The translations under genes and the position numbers were made by a program. DNA of 64,000 nt from RU20A sp042610495 (lineage in GTDB: Bacteria; Pseudomonadota; Alphaproteobacteria; Rhizobiales; Rhizobiaceae): positions 310,001 through 374,000 of the forward strand of contig NZ_JBHGAP010000001.1 of assembly GCF_042610495.1 (NCBI RefSeq). The letters are read 5' to 3'. The notes below the pieces were generated by a model. It did not search any database, was not told the DNA's origin, and saw only the letters and a list, made by a program, of their open reading frames with translations. The stretch's first letter is position 1; each line of letters starts with the position of its first letter. This document shows positions 29,310-39,485 of this stretch, piece by piece.

Positions 29310-29924
29310 TCATCCCTTTTGCCCGATCCTACTTTCGGTTCCGGCCAGAAGACGCTGGATGTTCGCCTTGTGCTTGATCCAGGTGATGATGGTCATCACC
29401 GCAAACAGGAGCGCTGTCTTTTCCGAAATCGCGAACCACGATACAACCGGAATGACGAGTGTTGCAACCAGGGCTGACAGGGAGGAATAGCGGCTGATCT
29501 TGGCAACGCCGAGCCAGACGGCGGCGAAGACCAGCACCAGCCACGGCACGACGCCGAGCGCCACGCCAATATAGGTTGCGACACCCTTGCCGCCCTTGAA
29601 GCCCAGCCAGACCGGGAAGAGGTGGCCGAGGAAGGCGGCAAAGCCGCCGGCCAGTGCCGCGTCCGGGCCGAGATAAAGACCGGCGAGCGCGGCGGCCGCC
29701 GTTCCCTTCAGCGCATCGAGCAAAAGGGTCGCGGCGGCAAGCTTCTTGTTGCCGGTGCGCAGCACATTGGTCGCACCGATATTGCCCGAGCCGATCTTTC
29801 GAACGTCGCCGAGACCGGCCGCGCGCGTCAGGATAAGGCCGAACGGGATCGAGCCGAGCAGGTAGCCGAAGACCAGAACGCCGAGCGTTGCGGCCGAGCC
29901 GAGTGTCCAGGAAAGCGTGTCCAT
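29310..29924 (-). CDS. plsY: Acyl-phosphate:glycerol-3-phosphate acyltransferase PlsY
   Basis: A 204-residue inner-membrane enzyme that makes lysophosphatidate, the first step of phospholipid synthesis. The three family motifs are visible: GSIPFGLI, IGSGNIGATNVLR and GHLFPVWLGFKGGKGVAT, with about five helices. A GGAGG site lies before the ATG. It sits between pyrX and dprA in an apparent minus-strand operon. Confidence 0.95.
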   Translation of the reverse strand: MDTLSWTLGSAATLGVLVFGYLLGSIPFGLILTRAAGLGDVRKIGSGNIGATNVLRTGNKKLAAATLLLDALKGTAAAALAGLYLGPDAALAGGFAAFLGHLFPVWLGFKGGKGVATYIGVALGVVPWLVLVFAAVWLGVAKISRYSSLSALVATLVIPVVSWFAISEKTALLFAVMTIITWIKHKANIQRLLAGTESRIGQKG

Positions 29925-29948
29925 GATGTCCTCCCGGTTCGTTCCCGC

Positions 29949-31235
29949 TCAGGCGCCGTAGACGCAGGCGCCGGCAACATAGGTCGCCACCGCGCGGCCC
30001 GTAAAGCGTGCATTCTCGAAGGGCGTGTTCTTCGAGCGCGAAACAAGCTGTTCCTTGGCGACGATCCACGGCTCGTCGAGATCGACCAGCGTGATGTCGG
30101 CCGGCGCACCCGGCTTCAGCGTGCCGCCCGGAAGGCCGAAGATCGCGGCCGGCCGCGTCGAGAGGGCATCGACGAGCCGCATCAGCGGCACATGGCCGCT
30201 GTGGTAGAGACGCAGCGCCGCCGCCAGCATGGTCTCGAGCCCGATGGCGCCATCGGCCGCATCGGCAAAGGGCAGGCGCTTGGTATCGACATCCTGCGGA
30301 TCATGCGAGGAGACGATGATATCGATCTCGCCGCGTGCAAGGGCATCCACCATGGCGACCCGGTCGGCCTCGCTGCGCAGCGGCGGCGAAAGCTTGAAGA
30401 AGGTGCGGTATTCGCCGATGTCGTTCTCGTTGAGCGTCAGATTGGCGATCGCCACGCCGCAGGTGACGTTTGCGCCGCGCCTGCGGGCGGTCACCACCGC
30501 CTCGACCGATTCGGGCACCGAAAGCTGCGCGGCGTGGTAGGCGCCGCCGGTGAGGCCCGCGATCCGCAGGTCGCGTTCAAGCGGGATGATCTCCGCCTCG
30601 CGCGGAATGCCTGACAGGCCGAGCCAGCTTGCCAGAAGCCCCTCGTTCATGACACCGGTCGCGCCGAGATGCGCGTCACGGGTTTCCAGCGACACCACGG
30701 CGCCGAAGGCCTTGGCATAGGTCATGGCGCGGCGCAGCACCTGCGCATCGTCAAGGCCATGGCGGCCATTGGTGAAGCAGACGGCACCGGCATCCTTCAG
30801 AAGGCCGAACTCCGTCATTTCTCCGCCCTTGAGGCCCTTGGTCAGGGCCGCAGCGGGATAGACATTGACGATGGCACGGTCGCGGGCCGTCTTGCGGATG
30901 AATTCCACCAGCGCGATGTCGTCGATGACGGGGTCTGTGTCCGGCATGGTGATGATGGAGGTGATGCCGCCGGCCGCAGCCGCGCGCGCGGCAGAAGCGA
31001 CCGTCTCGCGATGTTCGCCGCCGGGTTCGCCGACGAACACGCGGGCATCGACAAGGCCGGGAATGGCAACGAGACCGCGCCCGTCGCGCAGCGTGGCGCC
31101 GGGAGGGACAGGGCGGGAGAGCGCATCCGCACCCGCCGCCTCGATCTTGCCGTCCACGATGATGATGCGGCCGGTTTCATCGAGATTGCGCGAGGGATCG
31201 ATGATGCGGACGTTGTCGATGACGACAGGCTTCAT
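29949..31235 (-). CDS. pyrX: Dihydroorotase-like protein PyrX, probably non-catalytic
   Basis: A 428-residue amidohydrolase-fold protein encoded immediately after pyrB (ATGA overlap). An active class I dihydroorotase has HxH zinc ligands followed by REPG; here the matching stretch is LVDARVFVGEPGGEH, so both histidines and the arginine are replaced. Later regions that should carry ligands also look altered (VSLETRDAHLG). It is therefore probably inactive and works as a structural partner of PyrB, as the pseudo-dihydroorotase PyrC' does in Pseudomonas. A true pyrC should lie elsewhere on the genome. Automatic annotation as dihydroorotase would mislead. Confidence 0.88.
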   Translation of the reverse strand: MKPVVIDNVRIIDPSRNLDETGRIIIVDGKIEAAGADALSRPVPPGATLRDGRGLVAIPGLVDARVFVGEPGGEHRETVASAARAAAAGGITSIITMPDTDPVIDDIALVEFIRKTARDRAIVNVYPAAALTKGLKGGEMTEFGLLKDAGAVCFTNGRHGLDDAQVLRRAMTYAKAFGAVVSLETRDAHLGATGVMNEGLLASWLGLSGIPREAEIIPLERDLRIAGLTGGAYHAAQLSVPESVEAVVTARRRGANVTCGVAIANLTLNENDIGEYRTFFKLSPPLRSEADRVAMVDALARGEIDIIVSSHDPQDVDTKRLPFADAADGAIGLETMLAAALRLYHSGHVPLMRLVDALSTRPAAIFGLPGGTLKPGAPADITLVDLDEPWIVAKEQLVSRSKNTPFENARFTGRAVATYVAGACVYGA

Positions 31236-32173
31236 GCGCGCGGCCCCTGGTTCTGCGAGACAAGCAGCGTTTCCATGACCGCCATGCGCACGGCAACGCC
31301 CATTTCAACCTGGCTTTCGATGACGCTCTGCGGACCGTCGGCAATCTCCGAGGCGATTTCCACGCCGCGGTTCATGGGGCCGGGATGCATGACGAGCGCA
31401 TCCTCCTTCGCGGCTTTCAGCTTCTCGGCATCGAGGCCGAAATAGTGGAAATATTCGCGCACCGACGGCACGAAGGCGCCGGACATGCGCTCGCGCTGCA
31501 GGCGCAGCATCATCACCACATCCGCGTCCTTCAGCCCTTCGGCCATGGAGTGATAGACCTCGCAGCCCATGTCGGCGATGCCGGTCGGCAGCAGCGTGGC
31601 GGGGGCCACGACCCGCACCCGCGCGCCCATCTGGTTGAGCAGCAGGATGTTGGAGCGGGCCACGCGCGAATGCAGCACGTCGCCGCAGATGGCGACGATG
31701 ATGCGCGACAGCTTGCCCTTGGCGCGGCGGATGGTCAGCGCATCGAGCAGCGCCTGCGTCGGATGCTCGTGCTGGCCGTCACCGGCATTGACGACAGAGC
31801 AGGAGACCTTTTGCGCCAGGAGGGCTGCGGCACCGGCCGAGGAATGGCGCACGACCAGCACGTCGGGGTGCATGGCGTTCAGCGTCATCGCGGTGTCGAT
31901 GAGTGTCTCGCCCTTCTTCACCGAGGAATTGCCGACCGACATGTTCATCACATCCGCGCCCAGCCGCTTTCCGGCCAGCTCGAAGGAGGATTGCGTTCGG
32001 GTCGATGCCTCGAAGAAGAGGTTGATCTGGGTGAGACCCCGAAGGGTGGACGTCTTCTTCTCCCGCTGGCGGGAGATCTTCACGGCCTCGTCGGCACGGT
32101 CCAGCAGGAGGGTGATATCCTGCTCGTTGAGACCCTTGATGCCGAGCAGGTGGCGATGCGGAAAGGAATGCAT
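31232..32173 (-). CDS. pyrB: Aspartate carbamoyltransferase catalytic subunit
   Basis: A 313-residue enzyme of de novo pyrimidine synthesis that condenses carbamoyl phosphate and aspartate. The carbamoyl phosphate loop STRT (in FFEASTRTQSSFELA), the HPTQALLDALT segment and MLRLQRERM are intact. It overlaps the pyrX start by four bases. It lacks a neighbouring pyrI, so regulation is probably through the PyrX-associated complex. Confidence 0.96.
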   Translation of the reverse strand: MHSFPHRHLLGIKGLNEQDITLLLDRADEAVKISRQREKKTSTLRGLTQINLFFEASTRTQSSFELAGKRLGADVMNMSVGNSSVKKGETLIDTAMTLNAMHPDVLVVRHSSAGAAALLAQKVSCSVVNAGDGQHEHPTQALLDALTIRRAKGKLSRIIVAICGDVLHSRVARSNILLLNQMGARVRVVAPATLLPTGIADMGCEVYHSMAEGLKDADVVMMLRLQRERMSGAFVPSVREYFHYFGLDAEKLKAAKEDALVMHPGPMNRGVEIASEIADGPQSVIESQVEMGVAVRMAVMETLLVSQNQGPRA

Positions 32174-32344
32174 GGTCCGCCCTTGCTTTCGTCTGAATGG
32201 CCCGCTCTATAGAGGCTGGGGGGCGGTGCGGCAAGCGCGTCGGCACCCGTGACCGGGGCTCGTCACAGGAATATCGGTGAAGAGCCGCGGCGGGGCAGGG
32301 CGCGCCCGTATCGCGTCGCAAATCTTTTCGCTAGAAGCCCCTTC

Positions 32345-33997
32345 ATGACACGCACGACCCGCAGCGAACAGAAGCTCCTCGACCTCAACCAGCCGGCCCC
32401 CTGGTCGGGCATCAATGCCTATCGGACCGATCCGCTGCTGGTGGATCTCACCAATCCGATGTCGGCGGCCTTGAAGGACGAGTTCGAGCAGATCGGCCGC
32501 TATGTGACCTCGCCGGAGGCACAGGATCTCGCCCGCATGGCGAACGAGGGCGTGCCGAAGCTGCGCACCCATGGGCCGCGCGGCGAACGTCTCGATGTCG
32601 TTGAGTTCCACCCCGCCTGGCACGCGCTGATGCGCCGCTCCATGGCGTCTGGCCTGCATTCCTCCGTCTGGGAAAACCGCGACGACGAGCGCGGCCGCGT
32701 CCACAAGACGCGCGCTATCCGCTTCTATCTGACCGCGCAGCTCGAATGCGGCCATCTTTGCCCGCTGACCATGACGAGCGCTTCCGTTGCCGCGCTTGCG
32801 GCCAATCCCGCCGTGCAAAAGGACTGGGCACCGAAGATCCTGTCGCGCAAATATGACAGCGCCAACCGTGCTTGGACGGAGAAATCCGCCGTCACCATCG
32901 GCATGGGCATGACGGAAAAGCAGGGCGGCACGGATGTGCGCGCCAATACGTCGACTGCGGAGAAGGTCGGCGAGGGCATCTACCGTCTCGCCGGCCACAA
33001 ATGGTTCCTGTCCGCCCCGATGAGCGACGCCTTCGTGATGCTCGCCCAGACCCGCGAGGGTCTCGGCTGCTTCCTCGTGCCGCGCCTCTTGGAGGATGGC
33101 ACGGCAAACGGCCTGCGCTTCCAGCGCCTCAAGGACAAGGTCGGCAATCGCTCCAATGCCTCTTCCGAAGTAGAGTTTACCGAAACCTTCGGCTTCGCGC
33201 TCGGACCGACCGACCAGGGCGTGCGCACCATTCTCGACATGGTCACGCTGACGCGCCTCGACTGTGCGGTCGCCTCCGCCGGCATGATGCGGGCCTCGCT
33301 CGCCGAAGCGATCCACCATGTGCGTGGCCGAAAGGCCTTCGGCAAGGCGCTGGTCGACCAGCCGCTGATGACCCGCGTCCTCGCCGACATGGCGCTCGAT
33401 GTCGCCGCCGCCAGCGCGCTGACCTTCCGGCTGGCCGACGCCTTCGACCGGGCCCGCACCAGCGCGGAGGAGGCGGCCTATGCCCGCATCATGACGCCCG
33501 TCGTGAAATACTGGGTCTGCAAGAGCGCGCCGCCGCTGATCTACGAGGCGATGGAATGCCTGGGCGGCAGCGGCTATGTCGAGGAACGGCCGATCGGCCG
33601 CCATTACCGGGAAGCACCCGTCAATGCGATCTGGGAGGGCTCCGGCAATGTGATGGCGCTCGACGTGCTGCGCGTGCTCACCCGCGGCCGGGATCTCTTC
33701 GAACAGCTCTTCGTGGTGATCGGCCGCGATCTCGGCCCGGCCGCCGCCAAGACCATCGACGTGCTGCGCGCCGCCATCTCGCTATGCGAACGCGACGAGG
33801 GCGCGGCCCGCATGCTGGTCGAGCAGCTGGCGCTTGCCGCCGCGGCAGCAGAACTCTACCGCATCGGGGCAGGGCGGCTCGCCGATGCCTTCCTCGAATC
33901 GCGCTTTGCCGGCGGCTGGCGCGCCACCTACGGCATGCTCGATTCGCGCTTTGATTCGAACTTTATGCTCGATCTTCTCTATCCCGAGACGAAATAG
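32345..33997 (+). CDS. AidB-like acyl-CoA dehydrogenase
   Basis: A 550-residue flavoprotein of the AidB group, larger than ordinary acyl-CoA dehydrogenases (about 380). The FAD-binding signature GMGMTEKQGGTDVRANTS and the C-terminal MECLGGSGYVEE are present. AidB itself is tied to alkylation damage protection, but this group also includes metabolic enzymes; no LexA or Ada-like site is seen here. The frame is open to 32249; the ATG at 32345 gives the family N-terminus MTRTTRSEQKLLDLNQP. Its last 19 bases overlap the convergent transporter gene. Confidence 0.88.
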   Translation: MTRTTRSEQKLLDLNQPAPWSGINAYRTDPLLVDLTNPMSAALKDEFEQIGRYVTSPEAQDLARMANEGVPKLRTHGPRGERLDVVEFHPAWHALMRRSMASGLHSSVWENRDDERGRVHKTRAIRFYLTAQLECGHLCPLTMTSASVAALAANPAVQKDWAPKILSRKYDSANRAWTEKSAVTIGMGMTEKQGGTDVRANTSTAEKVGEGIYRLAGHKWFLSAPMSDAFVMLAQTREGLGCFLVPRLLEDGTANGLRFQRLKDKVGNRSNASSEVEFTETFGFALGPTDQGVRTILDMVTLTRLDCAVASAGMMRASLAEAIHHVRGRKAFGKALVDQPLMTRVLADMALDVAAASALTFRLADAFDRARTSAEEAAYARIMTPVVKYWVCKSAPPLIYEAMECLGGSGYVEERPIGRHYREAPVNAIWEGSGNVMALDVLRVLTRGRDLFEQLFVVIGRDLGPAAAKTIDVLRAAISLCERDEGAARMLVEQLALAAAAAELYRIGAGRLADAFLESRFAGGWRATYGMLDSRFDSNFMLDLLYPETK

Positions 33998-34914
33998 GCG
34001 GTCACGCCGAGTACCATGGGGATGGTGAAGAAGGAGACGACCGTCTGCACGGTCGCGATCGCCGCGTAGAGGGGCGCATCGCCGCCCATCTGCTTGGCCA
34101 GAAGATAGCCGTTCATGGCCGTCGGCACGGCGGCGCCGAGCGCGATGGCCATCAGTGCGTTGCCGCCAATGCCGAAGGCGAGCGCAAAGCCGACCATGAA
34201 GACCGGCATGAGAATGAGCTTGAGCCCGACGCCGATGAGTGTCACCGGCTTTGGCCGCAAGGCGTCACCGATTTTCAGTCCCGCACCGACCATGACGAGA
34301 CCAAGGCTGAGCGATGCTTTCGCCAGCATGTCGATGGTCGTCATCACGGGGCCGTAGACGGGGATGCCGGCGAGATTGACGATGATGCCGGCAACCGAGG
34401 CGACGATCAGTGGATTGGAGATGATCCTGAGCGCAAAGGTGCCGAAGCCGCGCGACTGACCGCCAAACCAGACCAGTACGCCGATATTGAAGAAATTGAT
34501 GGGGATGATGATCAGCGTCATGATGAGCGCGATCATCGAAAGTCCCGTATGGCCATAGAGCTTGTCGGCGATGGCGAGCGCCATGAAGCCGTTCCAGCGC
34601 GTTGCCGTCTGGAAAACGGATGTGAAGGCCGGTGCCGAGACGCCCCGCGCCTTGAGAAGAGGCCAGAGCGCAAGCACCAGCGCCGACATGGTCACAATGC
34701 TGCCGATAGAGGCCAGGGCGGTCGCATCGGGCGTGAGGCCTGAGAAATTCGCCTGCGCCAGCGTCGAAAACAGCAGCGACGGGAACAGCACGAAATAGCC
34801 GAACTGCTCGAGCCCCGGCCAGATCGCCTGATCCAGAAATCGTGCCCGCCGCAGGAAGACGCCGATCAGCACGAGAAGGAATATCGGCACGATGCTTTCG
34901 AAGATGACGGTCAT
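33979..34914 (-). CDS. AEC family transporter
   Basis: A 311-residue membrane protein with ten predicted helices, of the auxin efflux carrier family (PF03547 type). N-terminal IFESIVPIFLLVLIGVFLRR and the C-terminal SFFTIPMVLGVTAYF are typical. Substrate unknown (malonate, malate or other organic anions in characterised members). The frame continues to 35073 but the ATG at 34914 starts the first helix properly. Confidence 0.88.
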   Translation of the reverse strand: MTVIFESIVPIFLLVLIGVFLRRARFLDQAIWPGLEQFGYFVLFPSLLFSTLAQANFSGLTPDATALASIGSIVTMSALVLALWPLLKARGVSAPAFTSVFQTATRWNGFMALAIADKLYGHTGLSMIALIMTLIIIPINFFNIGVLVWFGGQSRGFGTFALRIISNPLIVASVAGIIVNLAGIPVYGPVMTTIDMLAKASLSLGLVMVGAGLKIGDALRPKPVTLIGVGLKLILMPVFMVGFALAFGIGGNALMAIALGAAVPTAMNGYLLAKQMGGDAPLYAAIATVQTVVSFFTIPMVLGVTAYFVSG

Positions 34915-35065
34915 GGGAGTCCAGGGGCGGCTCAGGTGGCGGCCGTGGGAGAGGCAAGAGCGCGCGTCAGCGAAGCGCGATGCGGAAGGTCCCGCCGTTA
35001 TAGCGTCCGGTACCCGGCAGTGCACCCCCAATCCGACGCCGCCCGTTCGGGCCAGCCTGTCGATG

Positions 35066-35073
35066 TTAACCAT
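35066..35073. promoter_or_regulatory. CtrA half-site TTAACCAT
   Basis: TTAACCAT is the eight-base CtrA motif known from alphaproteobacteria. It is 49 bases left of a full CtrA box, in the divergent region between the AEC transporter gene and the small membrane-protein pair. One half-site alone is weak evidence; its closeness to the full box raises it. Confidence 0.4.
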
Positions 35074-35121
35074 GTTTTCGGCTTTACCTTGAGGGTGGGG
35101 TGCCAGCGCGCCATGTTACGG

Positions 35122-35136
35122 TTAAGAAAGTGTTAA
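35122..35136 (+). promoter_or_regulatory. CtrA box TTAA-N7-TTAA
   Basis: TTAAGAAAGTGTTAA is a perfect TTAA-N7-TTAA, followed by C, the full consensus for the cell-cycle regulator CtrA. It lies 17 bases before the first ATG of the 53-residue ORF. If it marks the -35 region, transcription would start near the ORF start, giving a very short leader. CtrA binding is inferred. Confidence 0.65.
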
Positions 35137-35152
35137 CGACAGGGTTGCGACC

Positions 35153-35314
35153 ATGATGGTCCGGATGGCTCACCTGGCGCTGGCAACGGCATTTTTCGCC
35201 GGGCTGGCGCTCGATATCACCGTTCCCGCGACGGTCCTGTCCGTCATGGCGCTTTGCCGATGGCTGCTGTTGAACGGCATGCCGGAGGCAGGCATGGAGG
35301 AGAGGGCCGCATGA
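35153..35314 (+). CDS. Small membrane protein, 53 residues, CtrA-boxed
   Basis: A short ORF with three possible near-N-terminal Met (residues 1, 2 and 5) and one or two hydrophobic helices (MAHLALATAFFAGLALDI and VLSVMALCRWLLL). Its stop overlaps the start of the next gene (ATGA), and AGGG lies upstream, so a coupled pair is likely. I do not recognise it. A caution is that the CtrA box may put the promoter almost on top of the start codon; then either residue 5 is the start of a leaderless mRNA, or the ORF is not translated. Confidence 0.5.
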   Translation: MMVRMAHLALATAFFAGLALDITVPATVLSVMALCRWLLLNGMPEAGMEERAA

Positions 35315-35652
35315 AGTGGCTGCTGATCTTGTGGGCCGGGCCCGTATCGCTCCTGATCGGGTGGTACACGCTGTCCTATTACGACATGAGCTTCGGCATT
35401 TTCATGCTGACGCGGGAGGCCCATGATCTCGTCTTCGCGATCTACGGCAAGATCCTCGGGATAGCGCCGGAGACCATTCCGCCGCTGGTCGCCCGCGCCA
35501 TCGCCTTCGACAGCCTCATCGTCTTCGGCATCATTGCCTTCCGCAAGCGTCGCGAGATCGCCGCCTGGTACCGCCGCCGGCGCGACGCCCGCGTCCCTCA
35601 GTCGTCGCCCGTTCCCCTCGCCAGCGACGCCAACCTGTCCAGCACCCCCTGA
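35311..35652 (+). CDS. DUF6105-like membrane protein
   Basis: A 113-residue protein with two hydrophobic helices (MKWLLILWAGPVSLLIGWY and IAFDSLIVFGIIAF) around a conserved-looking LSYYDMSFGIFMLTREAHDL, then a very basic stretch (FRKRREIAAWYRRRR). From memory it resembles DUF6105, found in rhizobia; the number is uncertain. GGAGGAGAGG precedes the ATG. It overlaps the 53-residue ORF by four bases and its last 55 bases overlap ruvX on the other strand. Confidence 0.7.
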   Translation: MKWLLILWAGPVSLLIGWYTLSYYDMSFGIFMLTREAHDLVFAIYGKILGIAPETIPPLVARAIAFDSLIVFGIIAFRKRREIAAWYRRRRDARVPQSSPVPLASDANLSSTP

Positions 35653-36083
35653 AGGATGAAGGAGGCGGCAGCCGAATCGATGCGTTCAGCCCGCTTGGCG
35701 CGCGACACATCCATTTCGAGAAGCGCCCGCTCGGCGGCAACGGTCGACAGGCGCTCGTCCCAATAGACAAAGGGGATCGGCGTCAGTGCCTCCATGTTGC
35801 GCACGAAGGCGCGCGTCGCCTGCACGCGCGGGCCGGAGGAGCCGTCCATGTTGACGGGAAGCCCGATCACGAAGGCCGCGACCTTCTCCTTCTCCGCAAA
35901 GGCAAGCAGCGCCTGCGCATCCGCGCCGAACTTCACGCGCTTGAGCACGGGCCGCGGCGTGGCGAAACGGCGTCCGAGATCGGAGATCGACAGGCCGATG
36001 GTCTTCGTGCCGAGATCGAGCCCGGCCACCGGCTGTCCCGGCTGCAGGGCGGCGTGTAGCTCTTCGATCGTGATGACGCTCAT
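35598..36083 (-). CDS. ruvX: Holliday junction resolvase-like RuvX (YqgF)
   Basis: A 161-residue RNase H-fold nuclease of the YqgF family, involved in 16S rRNA 5' processing and/or junction resolution. GLDLGTKTIGLSISD carries the first acidic residue; VIGLPVNMDGSSGPR and DERLSTVAAERAL supply others, followed by ERIDSAAASFILQ. The frame extends five codons upstream; MSVITIEE at 36083 is chosen. Convergent overlap with the DUF6105-like gene. Confidence 0.92.
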   Translation of the reverse strand: MSVITIEELHAALQPGQPVAGLDLGTKTIGLSISDLGRRFATPRPVLKRVKFGADAQALLAFAEKEKVAAFVIGLPVNMDGSSGPRVQATRAFVRNMEALTPIPFVYWDERLSTVAAERALLEMDVSRAKRAERIDSAAASFILQGVLDRLASLARGTGDD

Positions 36084-36168
36084 TGTCTTTCTCCGCATCC
36101 CCGGCTTTTCAAAGGCCGTTCAGCCCCCATATCCTGCCTGCATTCCCCTGACCACCCTGGAGAACCCC

Positions 36169-36873
36169 ATGAAAATCCGTTGGCTCGGACATTCCGCCTT
36201 CCGCATCGAGACGGCGAAAGCCAAGATCCTCATCGATCCCTTCTTTACCGGCAACCCGGCTTTCGACGAGGCGCTGCGCAAGGAGGCGGCAGCCGATCTG
36301 ACCCATGTGCTTTTGACCCACGGCCATGGCGACCATGTCGGCGACACGATCGCGATTGCCAAGGAAACCGGCGCCACCGTGCTCGCCAATGCCGATCTTG
36401 CGGCGTGGCTGGGCTCCAAGGGCGTCGAAAAGCTCGAGATGGGCAATACCGGCGGCACCGTGCATTTCGACGGCTTTTCCGCCACCTTCGTCAATGCCCT
36501 GCATTCCTCGGCGCAGATCACCGAGGACGGCGTCTCGCATGCGCTCGGCAATGCCAATGGTCTCGTGCTGCACATCGAGGACGAGGCGACCGTCTATCAC
36601 ATGGGCGATACCGACATTTTCTCCGACATGGGGCTCATCAACGAATTGCACCAGCCGGAAATCGGCCTCGTGCCGATCGGCGACCGCTTCACCATGGGCG
36701 GTGCCGTCGCGGCGCTCTCCTGCCAACGCTTCTTCAATTTCCAGCACGTCATTCCCTGCCACTACGGCTCCTTCGGCATCATCGACAAGACCGCCGATAC
36801 CTTCGTCGCCGCCATGGACGGCACGACGACCAAGGTGGAAGTGCTGGCCTCCGGCGCCACCTTCGAAGCATAA
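36169..36873 (+). CDS. UPF0173 metal-dependent hydrolase
   Basis: A 234-residue metallo-beta-lactamase-fold hydrolase (L-ascorbate-6-phosphate lactonase-like, UPF0173). Zinc ligands are in LTHGHGDHVGD, followed by YHMGDTDIFSDM and VIPCHYGSFGI. Substrate unknown. The ATG at 36169 gives the conserved MKIRWLGHSAFRIE; the longer frame back to 35794 is a shadow of ruvX. Confidence 0.92.
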   Translation: MKIRWLGHSAFRIETAKAKILIDPFFTGNPAFDEALRKEAAADLTHVLLTHGHGDHVGDTIAIAKETGATVLANADLAAWLGSKGVEKLEMGNTGGTVHFDGFSATFVNALHSSAQITEDGVSHALGNANGLVLHIEDEATVYHMGDTDIFSDMGLINELHQPEIGLVPIGDRFTMGGAVAALSCQRFFNFQHVIPCHYGSFGIIDKTADTFVAAMDGTTTKVEVLASGATFEA

Positions 36874-36990
36874 GGCGGGGCCGCGCATTCCCAGGACGCC
36901 GATTTCCGGGGCGCGACGGTGGTCACCCGTTGCGCCCCGCAGCGTCGCTGGCTATAGCGGGTCTCACATTCGAAAGACCCGGAGAGCCCG

Positions 36991-37278
36991 ATGTCCGTTG
37001 ACCTTGCCACCGTGAAGCGCGTCGCGCGGCTTGCCCGCATTGCCGTGAACGAGGAAGATGCCACCCGCATGATGGGCGAGCTGAACGCCATCCTCGGCTT
37101 CGTGGAGCAACTCGGCGAGGTGGATGTCACGGGCGTCGAGCCCATGACCTCGGTCACCCCCATGCAGATGAAGAAGCGCGCCGACATCGTGACGGACGGT
37201 GACAAGGCCGACGACATCGTCGCCAATGCCCCGAACACCGACCGCAACTTCTTCCTCGTCCCGAAGGTCGTCGAGTAG
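36991..37278 (+). CDS. gatC: Asp/Glu-tRNA amidotransferase subunit C
   Basis: A 95-residue subunit that stabilises the GatCAB complex, which converts misacylated Glu-tRNA-Gln and Asp-tRNA-Asn to the correct amides. The typical N-terminus VDLATVKRVARLARIAV and the MTSVTPMQMKKRADIVTDG segment are present. gatA follows 54 bases later. Confidence 0.95.
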   Translation: MSVDLATVKRVARLARIAVNEEDATRMMGELNAILGFVEQLGEVDVTGVEPMTSVTPMQMKKRADIVTDGDKADDIVANAPNTDRNFFLVPKVVE

Positions 37279-37332
37279 GCCACGGCTTGTCCCGCCGCCC
37301 GCTCTGTCCGCTGACCACCGAAAGTCCCTGAG

Positions 37333-38814
<1,482 letters not shown>

Positions 38815-38848
38815 GCATCTGACGCGCCTAAGCTTCCTTCACAGTCTC

Positions 38849-38880
38849 AAATGGCGCATCGGTCCCGGTGCGCCATTTTT
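38849..38880 (+). terminator. Rho-independent terminator of gatCA
   Basis: AAATGGCGCA (38849-38858) pairs with TGCGCCATTT (38869-38878), loop of ten bases, followed by T residues; 35 bases after the gatA stop. Confidence 0.85.
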
Positions 38881-38966
38881 GTCTGAAGACTGAAAACGGT
38901 GTGCCGTCATCGCGCGCTCCGGCGCTATAGTCTGGCAACACAGCACGTCGCGCCCGGAGGAATGCC

Positions 38967-39479
38967 ATGGTCACCATCCGCATCGCGCAGCCGAGAGAAG
39001 CGGCCCATCTCGCGGTAATCGGACTGAGGGCCTGGGCCGGTGCCGTCGCAGGCCTGGCGGACGTCGAGGCCATGCGGGCGAGGGCAGAGCGCGCCTTCTT
39101 CTACTTTTTGCGGGATCACGCCCCGGCGGTCACCGTGGCCGAGCGCGACGGCGTGCCCGTCGGCTGGGCGGCGCGGGAGAAATATGACGGGACGATCAGC
39201 GATCTCTGGATTGATCCCGCCTTCCAGCGGCAGGGGGTGGCGAGTGCCCTGCTTCTGGCGCTGGAGGCGGATATGCGTGCGGCCGGGTTAGAGACGGCGG
39301 ATATGCTGACCCATGCCCAGAATTCCCCGGCGATCGCCTTCTTCCAGCATCATGGCTACCGCATTCACTGGCTCTCGACGCAATATTCGGCCCGTATGGA
39401 TCGCAATGTCGAATCGGTCGGGATGATCCGCGACATCGTCCCGCGCCCGCCCGAGGGCGCAGCATATGCCGCTCTCTGA
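38967..39479 (+). CDS. GNAT family acetyltransferase
   Basis: A 170-residue N-acetyltransferase-fold protein. The acetyl-CoA loop is in LWIDPAFQRQGVASALL (QxxGxA), followed by the helix and strand around NSPAIAFFQHHGYR. Substrate unknown. It lies between gatA and gatB but is read from its own start, ATG 38967, behind CGGAGGAATG. Confidence 0.85.
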   Translation: MVTIRIAQPREAAHLAVIGLRAWAGAVAGLADVEAMRARAERAFFYFLRDHAPAVTVAERDGVPVGWAAREKYDGTISDLWIDPAFQRQGVASALLLALEADMRAAGLETADMLTHAQNSPAIAFFQHHGYRIHWLSTQYSARMDRNVESVGMIRDIVPRPPEGAAYAAL

Positions 39480-39485
39480 TCCGCG

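Noticed and set aside
32345..33997. AidB-like gene as part of the SOS or Ada response
   Set aside because: No LexA or Ada-type operator is visible upstream; the name refers only to sequence type.
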